DNA from: Candidatus Bathyarchaeota archaeon
GTDB lineage: Archaea; Thermoproteota; Bathyarchaeia; TCS64
Length of the DNA: 7,977 nucleotides
Assembly: GCA_026014515.1 (NCBI GenBank)
Contig: JAOZIG010000066.1
Coordinates: 1 to 7,977, forward strand
Reading direction: 5' to 3'
In this document: positions 1 through 5,612 of the stretch, piece after piece
How positions within the stretch are numbered: position 1 is the first letter of the stretch
Layout: each line of letters opens with the position of its first letter
Position numbers and translations under genes: made by a program
The notes under the pieces: generated by a model
Database searches by the model: none
Seen by the model: the letters and a program-made list of their open reading frames with translations, nothing else
Told to the model about the DNA's origin: nothing

Positions 1-284
1 TTCTACTTGTCTCAGTATTCAGCGGATTATTCACGGGCATCCTCTTTTTCAGAGAAAAAACCAGCTTCATAGAGTTTTTCAAACTTGGAGCCTTCAACAT
101 GTTCACAGTTTTAGGACTCGCATTTATGCTATACTGGGTTGAGTTCATAGAGATACGTGGTAAAACTAGGTGGATTCTTACAGGTGAGCATGGCGTTAAT
201 CTATCAAAACTAGTCTTCATATCCCTCTATATGGTGGTTTTTCTGTTAACCTCAAACTTCTTCATGCTGCTGCTGAAAATGTAA
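1..284 (+). CDS. C-terminal end of a multi-spanning membrane protein, possibly a family 2 glycosyltransferase (5' truncated)
   Basis: The frame is open from the left edge (first full codon at 3) to TAA at 282-284, so this is the last 93 residues of a larger protein; the ATG at 99 is internal. Three hydrophobic segments are visible: one at the very edge (LLVSVFSGLFTGILFF), one around the internal methionine (FNMFTVLGLAFMLYWVEF) and one at the C-terminus (LVFISLYMVVFLLTSNFF). Between the last two is a polar loop, GKTRWILTGEHG. A basic loop with a Trp-x-x-Thr pattern between C-terminal helices is common in membrane-anchored GT2 glycosyltransferases, so that is my best guess. The catalytic domain is outside the window, so the assignment is tentative. 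The gene converges on the DUF362 gene with only 14 bp between the two stops. Confidence 0.5.
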   Translation, partial: LLVSVFSGLFTGILFFREKTSFIEFFKLGAFNMFTVLGLAFMLYWVEFIEIRGKTRWILTGEHGVNLSKLVFISLYMVVFLLTSNFFMLLLKM

Positions 285-298
285 AAAAGATAGTTGGA

Positions 299-1501
299 TT
301 AGAAAAAGGTGGGCTGGTCCTCGTAGACGATCTTCGCAGGGTCCATCTTAGCTGTCTCCTCAGGTGACAGTATCTCGATTAGCTCATAGTCTCGACTGCC
401 CATGCCCAGTTTCTCACCGTATTCGCACACAAGATATGGGTTTTTCCACGCTCCCCATATTTGCTGGAATGGGTGAAGATCCGTATCTGGGTCCAAGTTA
501 TAGCGTTTGATGTACTTGGGCACCATATCCGGTATCAACCCCGTCTGTTTGATGAGATCGAGTGATGCTTCCTCAACAGCCACAATATCCTTCCCACCTA
601 CTATACCGATATCAGGGACAACGATGGGTTGCCCGAATCCAGTGCAGTCACACTGTGGTGTAATATCCAGCAAATAGTTGAGATAGAATACCTTCTCAAG
701 GTCAAAGGTCTCCAGCACCTTCTGAGTAGCGATAGTCATTAACTCGTGGAACGCAGCGAAGTTATCTGGTCCAAGGCTTAATGCACCTACCTCTTCGTCT
801 GCTTTTAGGCATTCAAGGCAGTTGGTGTTTCGGCACAGATACCAGCTCATGTTTAATTTCTTCTTTTTCTTGTCCCATGTCATCGCCTTCATGGGGCAAC
901 TTGATGTCAGCTTCTCCACATGCTCAGGTGTGAGTTTCTCCTCATCAAACCATGGTACACTGGACTCAACTCCGTGTATCTTGTGCCATCTGTCCTTTCC
1001 ACAGTATGCGCCGAGGGCTAGGTTCTTGAAGGCTCCACCGTAGCCACAGGTTCCATGCCCTTTCACGTGACTGACATCAATCAAAGCATCAGCATCATGC
1101 AATACGCCACCCATGTTCATGTAGTCAACTGTCCTGTAGTTGATCTCAGTCTTGTAGTGATACCCGTCCTTAATCCCTGAGAATGGGATAATTGGGCATC
1201 CACATGTCTCCTGTGTGTATCCTCTGTCTACCGCGTTATAGACCGCTGTGGGGTTGTCAGTGACGAATGGGTATGCTCCTACTTCTTTGAGCTTCTTTAC
1301 TATTCTTCTGATGAAGAATACTGGTACTGTTTGGAAACCGTCCTTGAAGCCGAGGTGCATTTTGATGGCTACTTTGTCTTTTTTCTTTATGGTTGAGAAA
1401 TCCAGTTGGTTCATTATCTCGTCGTGTTTGGCTCCAAGGCTGGCGAACTGTGCGCCTTGTCCATGCATTATTGAGCCATAGTATACTTTTGGTTTCGTCA
1501 A
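299..1501 (-). CDS. DUF362 domain iron-sulfur protein
   Basis: This 400-residue protein matches DUF362: an N-terminal KVYYGS strand, the KMHLGF segment near 48-53, HVKGHG at 145-150, GGAFKNLALG at 155-164, and a C-terminal CDCTGFGQP then VVPDIGI (284-300) followed by the acidic DIVAVEEASLDL helix. Many DUF362 proteins carry an inserted two-cluster ferredoxin. Here the insert is reduced to C202-P, C223, C228 and C231, enough ligands for at most one 4Fe-4S cluster. The family's biochemical role is poorly known; a cytoplasmic electron-transfer or redox role is inferred from the cysteines and neighbours. The start is TTG at 1499-1501: it lies about 30-35 bp from a TATA box and gives the normal family N-terminus, whereas the first ATG (codon 13) would cut into the first strand. 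No strong ribosome binding site is seen, so the leader is probably very short. Confidence 0.88.
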   Translation of the reverse strand: MTKPKVYYGSIMHGQGAQFASLGAKHDEIMNQLDFSTIKKKDKVAIKMHLGFKDGFQTVPVFFIRRIVKKLKEVGAYPFVTDNPTAVYNAVDRGYTQETCGCPIIPFSGIKDGYHYKTEINYRTVDYMNMGGVLHDADALIDVSHVKGHGTCGYGGAFKNLALGAYCGKDRWHKIHGVESSVPWFDEEKLTPEHVEKLTSSCPMKAMTWDKKKKKLNMSWYLCRNTNCLECLKADEEVGALSLGPDNFAAFHELMTIATQKVLETFDLEKVFYLNYLLDITPQCDCTGFGQPIVVPDIGIVGGKDIVAVEEASLDLIKQTGLIPDMVPKYIKRYNLDPDTDLHPFQQIWGAWKNPYLVCEYGEKLGMGSRDYELIEILSPEETAKMDPAKIVYEDQPTFF

Positions 1502-1532
1502 AACTGTTTCATTATTTTGAGACTGTGAGACA

Positions 1533-1540
1533 TATTTAAA
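1533..1540 (-). promoter_or_regulatory. TATA box of the DUF362 gene
   Basis: The minus strand reads TTTAAATA here, in an AT-rich 117-bp gap between the upstream oxidoreductase stop and the DUF362 start. An archaeal start site about 25 bp downstream would fall near 1511, leaving roughly 10 nt of leader before the TTG start. The position fits, but no transcription data are available. Confidence 0.55.
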
Positions 1541-1551
1541 TGTTTTTTATT

Positions 1552-1570
1552 ATAAACAAATGTTGTTTAT
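1552..1570. promoter_or_regulatory. Perfect inverted repeat in the DUF362 promoter
   Basis: ATAAACAA and TTGTTTAT form a perfect 8-bp inverted repeat around the trinucleotide ATG. It lies about 12 bp upstream of the TATA box, a typical position for an activator site or a repressor that blocks TFB. It overlaps the second unit of the 20-bp periodic array, so the two descriptions may be the same operator seen in two ways. Confidence 0.45.
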
Positions 1571-1584
1571 TTAAAATATTTGTT

Positions 1585-1592
1585 AAAAGAAA
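1585..1592 (-). terminator. Possible T-rich terminator after the oxidoreductase operon
   Basis: About 26 nt after the LLM oxidoreductase stop, the transcribed minus strand reads TTTCTTTT. Archaeal RNA polymerase can terminate at such T tracts without a hairpin. The whole gap is AT-rich and no stem-loop is present, so this is weak. Confidence 0.25.
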
Positions 1593-1618
1593 TGTGTTAA
1601 TGAGGCGCTTTTTCCTAA

Positions 1619-2560
1619 TCAAAATTGCTTAATTCGAGGTATAACCTCGGAACCAATAACCCTGATTGGAGTAATCTCATGATCATTAACCATATTAAAA
1701 ATCAATTGATGAACACCTAATCCCGCAAGCTCCTCACACATATCCACTACATCTTCAGGCATCAACCCATCATCAGCCACCTTCATAGGGCACAACAAGG
1801 TAACCTCGATCTCGTCAAAATCCCTGTTCTCACGTATACAGTGACGCCTCAAGACGCCTAATGTGTGAGTAAGCCTCTCCACCCGTTTCTCATAGTTCGC
1901 ATAAGACCTATCCATGTAACCCTTCAGCTTCGGGTGAGCCCCAAGATGGAAGTTACAGGCATCACCATACTTTGCGACAAACTTCAGGGTCTTCTTCTCG
2001 CCGCTACCAGCGATCAAGATCGGTGGATGAGGTTTACTGATTGGCTGGGGGCTGCATACTGGCTCCTCTAACTGATAGTATTTTCCCTTGAATGGTGTCC
2101 GGTCATCGCTCCACATGTGTTTAGCTATCAGTATGTTTTCCTCAAACCTGTCAACTAGCTCATTCAATGAGGCGGGGAATCTTACTCCCAGCCCCTCTGC
2201 TTCACGTCTATACCAGCCTGAACCTATTCCCAGCATAGCTCTGCCACTTGAAAGAACATCCAAAGTAGTCACCATCTTGATCAATATACCCGGATGACGG
2301 TAGAAGCTACCAGTAACCATGGTCCCAAGTTTAACATTCTTGGTGACAGCAGCCATGTACGAGAGAGCCGTGTATGCCTCTAGCATGGGCTCATCAAAAT
2401 CCCCATAACCTTGTCCTACTTGGAAAAAGTGATCCATCACCCATAGACTGGAGAACCCTGACTGGTCAGCTGTAGCTGCTATCTCTGCTAGTTTTGTGCC
2501 GATGTTTTCTGGGCTTCCCGGCCAATGGAATCTTGGGACCTGTAATCCTAACTTCATCAT
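1619..2560 (-). CDS. LLM-class (luciferase-like) oxidoreductase, probably F420-dependent
   Basis: The 313-residue length and motifs are those of the bacterial-luciferase-like TIM-barrel family: GFSSLWVMDHFF at 35-46, the VKLGTMVTGSFYRHP stretch at 76-90, LDVLSSGRAMLGIGSGWYRRE at 100-120, and PHPPILIAGSGE at 177-188. In archaea these enzymes usually use reduced coenzyme F420 for hydride transfer; flavin use cannot be excluded from sequence. The substrate is unknown. Its ATG overlaps the stop of the upstream flavoprotein gene as ATGA, and a GGTGA ribosome binding site lies 4 nt before the first of two adjacent ATGs, so the two proteins are translationally coupled. It is the last gene of the three-gene operon that starts at 4134. 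Confidence 0.92.
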   Translation of the reverse strand: MMKLGLQVPRFHWPGSPENIGTKLAEIAATADQSGFSSLWVMDHFFQVGQGYGDFDEPMLEAYTALSYMAAVTKNVKLGTMVTGSFYRHPGILIKMVTTLDVLSSGRAMLGIGSGWYRREAEGLGVRFPASLNELVDRFEENILIAKHMWSDDRTPFKGKYYQLEEPVCSPQPISKPHPPILIAGSGEKKTLKFVAKYGDACNFHLGAHPKLKGYMDRSYANYEKRVERLTHTLGVLRRHCIRENRDFDEIEVTLLCPMKVADDGLMPEDVVDMCEELAGLGVHQLIFNMVNDHEITPIRVIGSEVIPRIKQF

Positions 2561-3099
2561 TTATTCACCGCTTTTCTTCCTGCATCAAGTGCTTGTTTCA
2601 TCAATGAATTATTGTTCTTTACGGAGTCCATTCCAGATGTACCCGTCTGTAAAGTAGCAATATGTTCCATACCGAGATAAGGTATTAACGACTCAAGCAT
2701 CTCAACAAGCTGTTTCGCATAATATGGGCCGCCTCCTGAAGGTATAGTATACACGATTCTTTTCCCCCTGAAAACACTGCGATCAATACCATACCAGCGG
2801 TCTATGAACGCCTTCATCTGAGCGGTAGGCCCCCACCAATAAACAGGGGTCCCCATAACCCATACGCTGCTTTCTTTCATTTTCTCAAGAACTGAATTGA
2901 AATCATCATCATGGGTGCATGTCCCTGTTTTCTGACACCCGTTACATGCATTGCATGGTTTGATATTCATCTCGCTGAGGATAATTTTCTCAACTGCTGC
3001 TCCTGACTCCTCTGAACCCTTCAACACTTGATCAACGAGTGTCTCCGTGTTAGCCCCTCTACGAGGGCTTCCAACAATTCCTAGAACTTTCTGTTTCAT
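2557..3099 (-). CDS. Iron-sulfur flavoprotein (NADPH-dependent FMN reductase-like, flavodoxin fold)
   Basis: This 180-residue protein has the flavodoxin-like FMN phosphate loop GSPRRGANT (10-18), the PVYWWGPTAQMKAFIDRW flavin-site segment starting at 85, and a compact cysteine motif C49-x2-C52-x2-C55-x5-C61. That motif is the hallmark of archaeal iron-sulfur flavoproteins, which carry FMN plus one 4Fe-4S cluster and pass electrons, sometimes to oxygen or peroxide. Here it probably links ferredoxin-type electrons to its operon partners. The ATG sits 9 nt after the aldo/keto reductase stop, with AAGGATAGG around that stop as a possible ribosome binding site. Its TGA overlaps the next start by 4 nt. 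The physiological electron partner is not deducible. Confidence 0.9.
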   Translation of the reverse strand: MKQKVLGIVGSPRRGANTETLVDQVLKGSEESGAAVEKIILSEMNIKPCNACNGCQKTGTCTHDDDFNSVLEKMKESSVWVMGTPVYWWGPTAQMKAFIDRWYGIDRSVFRGKRIVYTIPSGGGPYYAKQLVEMLESLIPYLGMEHIATLQTGTSGMDSVKNNNSLMKQALDAGRKAVNK

Positions 3100-3108
3100 T
3101 TATAACGC

Positions 3109-4134
3109 CTATCCTTGATTCTTAGCCATTTCATTGTAGTACTCGTAGTTTTCCTGTATGAGTTCCCGTATAGGCAGATCATATGGACAACGGGTCTCAC
3201 ATTCCCCACATTGGATACATAACTCGGCTGTATTGGCTCGGTCTCCAAAGACATCAATTACTTTCTGCTTTGGCCAGAGCCTGAACAGGTTTTTCATGTA
3301 GGTTAATAGCCATATCTCGACCCCCTGGGGGCAGGGCATACAGTACATGCATTGACGGCAGAACCTGTTCCCCAGTTCCTCCTTGATCTTGTCCATTAAG
3401 TCTTGGTCTTCTTGTTGTAACTCTATGCCACTCTCAACGAGTTCTACGATCTGCTCTATCTCTTCAGCTCTCTCTATTCCCGGATCAGGCACCACGTTAT
3501 CAAACTGAAGAACATACCCAATAGCCAGCCTAGCATCAGTGATATTTCCACCAGCGAAAGGCTTCATACCAATAAAACCAACATCATTGTCCTTGGCGCA
3601 TTGTATCAGCCTATTATTTGCTTCTCTGGCGATAAAATTAAATGGGAACTGGACGGTCTCAAAGAGCCCTGATTCTACCCCCATCATTGCTACACCTTCA
3701 TGGTGAGTTGAAAATCCAAGATGATGTATCTTGCCTGACTCAAGGGCTTCCTTAGCTGCCTCCATAGAGCCCCCTGGGGCAATTACTTGTTGGAATGCTT
3801 CCGGGTCTCGGATGTTATGCATCTGCCAGAGATCGATGTAATCTGTTTGCAGTCGTTTGAGGCTGGCGTCAATGCTTTCTTTTACTATTTCCTTGCTTTG
3901 CCATCTTCCTTTTGTAGCTAGGTATACCTCGTCTCTTCTGTCTTTGACTGCTTCACCTATCCTGATCTCGCTGTCACCATATCCGATACTAGTATCTATG
4001 AGATTGATGCCTAGGTCAAGGGCTCTATTTATGACCTTTTTCGCGTCATCCATTGATGGACGCTGAATAGGTATTCCACCCATCACTACCCTAGTCACGT
4101 TAAGCCCTGATTTACCAAGTCTAATCTTTTCCAT
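3109..4134 (-). CDS. Aldo/keto reductase with C-terminal 4Fe-4S ferredoxin domain
   Basis: The N-terminal TIM barrel shows the AKR tetrad: D47 and Y52 in DTSIGYGDSE, K75 in ATKGR and H106 in WQMHN. A C-terminal domain from about residue 255 carries two cysteine clusters, FCRQCMYCMPCPQGV and CIQCGECETRCP, like other AKRs fused to a ferredoxin-like module. Such enzymes are predicted to reduce or oxidise a carbonyl substrate with electrons passing through Fe-S clusters; the substrate is unknown. The start ATG at 4132-4134 is preceded by a purine-rich GGGAAGGAAAA tract acting as ribosome binding site. It is the first gene of the operon with the iron-sulfur flavoprotein and LLM oxidoreductase, and it is divergent from a winged-helix regulator across a 140-bp promoter region with repeated operator-like sites. 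Confidence 0.95.
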   Translation of the reverse strand: MEKIRLGKSGLNVTRVVMGGIPIQRPSMDDAKKVINRALDLGINLIDTSIGYGDSEIRIGEAVKDRRDEVYLATKGRWQSKEIVKESIDASLKRLQTDYIDLWQMHNIRDPEAFQQVIAPGGSMEAAKEALESGKIHHLGFSTHHEGVAMMGVESGLFETVQFPFNFIAREANNRLIQCAKDNDVGFIGMKPFAGGNITDARLAIGYVLQFDNVVPDPGIERAEEIEQIVELVESGIELQQEDQDLMDKIKEELGNRFCRQCMYCMPCPQGVEIWLLTYMKNLFRLWPKQKVIDVFGDRANTAELCIQCGECETRCPYDLPIRELIQENYEYYNEMAKNQG

Positions 4135-4182
4135 TTTTCCTTCCCTTTATGGATTAGAATGAGTATAGGTTTCAGGGAGAAA

Positions 4183-4190
4183 TAAATAAA
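4183..4190 (-). promoter_or_regulatory. TATA box of the aldo/keto reductase operon
   Basis: The minus strand reads TTTATTTA here. A start site about 25 bp downstream would fall near 4160, giving a leader of about 25 nt that contains the GGAAGG-type ribosome binding site. The first ATTTGTTA repeat begins 4 bp upstream of the box, where a bound regulator would touch the TFB element. Confidence 0.5.
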
Positions 4191-4193
4191 GCT

Positions 4194-4241
4194 ATTTGTT
4201 ACATTATCACCACATATGTTAACTAATACAAACATTTGTTA
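4194..4241. repeat. Operator-like array: three ATWTGTTA sites at 20-bp spacing
   Basis: ATTTGTTA at 4194-4201, ATATGTTA at 4214-4221 and ATTTGTTA at 4234-4241 are exactly 20 bp apart, so all lie on nearly the same helix face. They fill the gap between the divergent aldo/keto reductase operon and the regulator gene. Overlapping dyads are also present: CCACATA at 4210-4216 pairs with TATGTGG at 4243-4249, and ACAAA/TTTGT occurs at 4228-4239. This is what an array for a dimeric winged-helix protein could look like; the regulator encoded at 4275 is the obvious candidate. Binding is inferred, not shown. Confidence 0.6.
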
Positions 4242-4257
4242 GTATGTGGGAATTGAT

Positions 4258-4265
4258 TTTATATT
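4258..4265 (+). promoter_or_regulatory. Possible TATA box of the regulator gene
   Basis: TTTATATT lies only about 10 bp before the ATG at 4275. With normal archaeal spacing, transcription would begin near 4287, exactly at an in-frame GTG (codon 5). This would suit a leaderless mRNA starting with GTG. If translation starts at the ATG instead, the real box must lie further left, inside the operator array. Confidence 0.4.
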
Positions 4266-4274
4266 GCATACCCC

Positions 4275-4568
4275 ATGAATATACCTGTGACATCCAGCCT
4301 CAACGATCTACTAGGACCATCCATATTCCTACTCATTCTCGATATGTTCCTAGAAAACCCGTGCCAGTGGATGAACCTCAGAGAAATAGCCAGACGCATA
4401 GACAAAAACCCCGGAAGCGTCTCACCAGTGATACCAAACTTAGTAGAACGAGGCATACTACAAGACTGCAAAGTAGGTAAGGTATCCATAGTCTACCACC
4501 TCAACGAGTCAAACCCAGAGGTAAAGGCACTACAACGACTCAAACAAGAACTGACTACTTCTTCTTAG
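4275..4568 (+). CDS. Small winged-helix DNA-binding regulator
   Basis: This 97-residue protein has a typical winged helix-turn-helix: a first helix at 10-27 (DLLGPSIFLLILDMFLEN), then the helix-turn-helix LREIARRIDKNPGSVSPVIPNLVERGIL at about 35-62, a wing around KVGKVSIVYHL at 66-76, and a C-terminal helix EVKALQRLKQEL that could dimerise. It belongs to the broad ArsR/MarR-like group; I cannot name a subfamily. No metal-site cysteine pair is evident (only C30 and C65), so a redox-sensing role is possible but unproven. It is divergent from the redox operon and likely controls it and itself through the 20-bp periodic sites. The start is uncertain: ATG at 4275 without a ribosome binding site, or GTG at 4287 as a leaderless start. 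Its 3' end overlaps the convergent zinc-finger gene by 14 bp. Confidence 0.85.
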   Translation: MNIPVTSSLNDLLGPSIFLLILDMFLENPCQWMNLREIARRIDKNPGSVSPVIPNLVERGILQDCKVGKVSIVYHLNESNPEVKALQRLKQELTTSS

Positions 4569-4920
4569 CCTTGGTTTTTGAAGCAGTCTTCTTGGTACTA
4601 GTCTTCTTTTTAGTGGCTCGTTTCTTCTGTGGTTTTTCGTCTTCTTTATGCTGTAGACGTTGATGCTGTTTCATGCCTTGTTCGCTATTGAAGGTCTTGC
4701 CGCAGATTGGACAAGGTACTGCTACTGCCTCTAACTCGATGTTTTTGCCCATAAGGTCTTTTTGAAGCTGTTTGACTAGCTTTTCTCCTTCGGCGTAGCC
4801 TATTTTCTTGTCTGTTTTGATCTTTATTCCCACTGTGAGGTTGAAGTTTCTGAACTCTTGGTCGTCTCGCTCCAATCCGACAGCGTTTACTACGCCTAGA
4901 ATCTTGTCCTCGGTTGCCAT
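4555..4920 (-). CDS. C2H2 zinc-finger protein with lysine-rich C-terminal tail
   Basis: With the start chosen here the protein has 121 residues. Residues 1-68 form a small alpha/beta region with no family I recognise (NFNLTVGIKIKTDKK, then a helix to about 57). A classical C2H2 finger follows: C70-x2-C73-x12-H86-x4-H91. The last 30 residues are mostly Lys, Thr, Ala and Ser, like a histone H1 or HU-type tail that would bind DNA or RNA non-specifically. The second of two adjacent ATGs (4918-4920) is preferred because GGTGA lies 4 nt upstream of it; the frame stays open back to a TTG at 5010, but that would start upstream of the promoter. It has its own TATA box and is convergent with the regulator gene. 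Its position after the SMC operon hints at a chromatin role, by proximity only. Confidence 0.85.
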   Translation of the reverse strand: MATEDKILGVVNAVGLERDDQEFRNFNLTVGIKIKTDKKIGYAEGEKLVKQLQKDLMGKNIELEAVAVPCPICGKTFNSEQGMKQHQRLQHKEDEKPQKKRATKKKTSTKKTASKTKAKKK

Positions 4921-4930
4921 CATTTCACCA

Positions 4931-4959
4931 ATAGGGCGTCTACAAAATAGGTGTCTACA
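4931..4959. repeat. Tandem direct repeat between TATA box and start of the zinc-finger gene
   Basis: ATAGGGCGTCTACA (4931-4944) is followed by ATAGGTGTCTACA (4947-4959). The GTCTACA cores start 15 bp apart. The pair lies between the TATA box at 4962-4969 and the ATG at 4920, covering the expected start site and 5' leader. That is a typical site for a repressor, or for a protein binding its own leader RNA. Confidence 0.5.
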
Positions 4960-4961
4960 TG

Positions 4962-4969
4962 TTATAAAA
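4962..4969 (-). promoter_or_regulatory. TATA box of the zinc-finger gene
   Basis: The minus strand reads TTTTATAA. A start site about 25 bp downstream, near 4940, leaves a leader of about 20 nt carrying the GGTGA ribosome binding site. This supports the short form of the zinc-finger protein and separate transcription from the SMC operon. Confidence 0.55.
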
Positions 4970-5002
4970 TCATATCCATAATAATAGGACAATCCACCAA
5001 GG

Positions 5003-5021
5003 TGAGACAATTCTTGTCTCA
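5003..5021. repeat. Perfect inverted repeat just after the KITE gene stop
   Basis: TGAGACAA and TTGTCTCA form a perfect 8-bp stem around 3 nt, starting 3 nt after the KITE stop codon in the direction of transcription. It could be a hairpin at the 3' end of the SMC operon mRNA, or an operator about 35 bp upstream of the zinc-finger TATA box. There is no T run after it, so a bacterial-type terminator is not supported. Confidence 0.5.
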
Positions 5022-5024
5022 GGG

Positions 5025-5612
5025 CTAAGATTGTTCTTGTTCACGTTTTCCGTAGCTGACCACAAGATCAACAAGCTTCTTGGAGTCAATCTCGGCTCTA
5101 CTACGCCAATCAAGGAACAATATTCCCTGCTCGTCCTCTCCAAGATACCCTTGATTGATGTAACGATCTATGTTGAGCTTTACTCTCCACCCGGGGAGCT
5201 TCTCCTCAAGCACCCGTTCTACGTCTTGTCTTGGTGATTTTCCTTGTTTGCTGATAATGTAGGCGACTGATACTACCAAGCCTGCGATGTCGTCTATTCT
5301 CCAGCCGATGGTCTTGGCTGTCTTCTGGTCTACTGTTCCACGCATGGTGATGTAGTATCGTGCGTCCTGTAGCTGCGCATTAGTGGGTTCTAGTATGTCT
5401 GGGTCGTCTATTACCTGTGTTACCTGTAGGTCCAGTGGTTGTAATTGTTTGTCAAGCACTTCTAGGACGTTTTGCCAGTCTGATCCTAATTCTTTTCGTA
5501 GTTCCCAGCCTCTTACGCCTGGTAGCTTGTGGTGTGTGAAGAATAGTAGGTGTACTGCGTCCTTGAGTTTCCGTTGATATTGTTGCTGTGCCTTGCTCAT
5601 TCGTTGCGCCAT
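5025..5612 (-). CDS. Tandem winged-helix KITE subunit, Nse3/MAGE-like
   Basis: The 195-residue protein appears to contain two winged-helix domains. The first spans about 10-92 (helix QRKLKDAVHLLFFTHH, then strand ARYYITMRG). The second spans about 105-185 (IDDIAGLVVSVAYIISKQGK, LNIDRYINQGYL, ILFLDWRSRAEIDSKKLVDLV). The second closely follows the MAGE/Nse3 pattern as I recall it: a hydrophobic GLLxxVLxxI helix, LxxDLVQxKYL, then FLWGPRAxAExxxxKVL. KITE proteins bind kleisins in SMC complexes, and this gene directly follows the kleisin-like gene. The ScpB GRP motif is absent. I chose ATG 5610-5612 because GAGGAG lies 8 nt upstream; a GTG at 5621 would touch that site, and an ATG at 5598-5600 overlaps the kleisin stop as ATGA but has no ribosome binding site. 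The homology is remote and remembered, not computed. Confidence 0.75.
   Translation of the reverse strand: MAQRMSKAQQQYQRKLKDAVHLLFFTHHKLPGVRGWELRKELGSDWQNVLEVLDKQLQPLDLQVTQVIDDPDILEPTNAQLQDARYYITMRGTVDQKTAKTIGWRIDDIAGLVVSVAYIISKQGKSPRQDVERVLEEKLPGWRVKLNIDRYINQGYLGEDEQGILFLDWRSRAEIDSKKLVDLVVSYGKREQEQS

Larger units (their letters stand above)
1538..1597. repeat. 20-bp periodic operator-like array ahead of the DUF362 gene
   Basis: Three units start at 1538 (AAATGTTT), 1558 (AAATGTTG) and 1578 (ATTTGTTA), exactly 20 bp apart. The first two 20-bp units agree at 16 of 20 positions. The array begins at the TATA box and runs upstream of it. The third unit has the same ATTTGTTA octamer that occurs twice in the 4194-4241 array by the local regulator gene. 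I infer a multi-site binding region for the same winged-helix regulator, with sites on one DNA face. AT richness makes chance matches easier, so this is moderate evidence. Confidence 0.5.

Noticed and set aside
4194..4253. CRISPR-like repeat array
   Set aside because: The repeated core is only 8 bp with a 20-bp period in a promoter region, with no spacers of the usual length and no cas genes.
4244..4489. Open frames on both strands overlapping the regulator gene
   Set aside because: Their translations are rich in Arg, Thr, Pro and Ser with no fold pattern, while the winged-helix frame is convincing; they are by-products of its base composition.
4921..5010. N-terminal extension of the zinc-finger protein from a TTG at 5010
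   Set aside because: It would cross the TATA box, the tandem repeat and the hairpin, and a ribosome binding site and ATG pair exist at 4918-4923.
5025..5612. Bacterial-type ScpB
   Set aside because: The GRP-type C-terminal motif and ScpB helix patterns are missing, and the second winged helix fits MAGE/Nse3 better.
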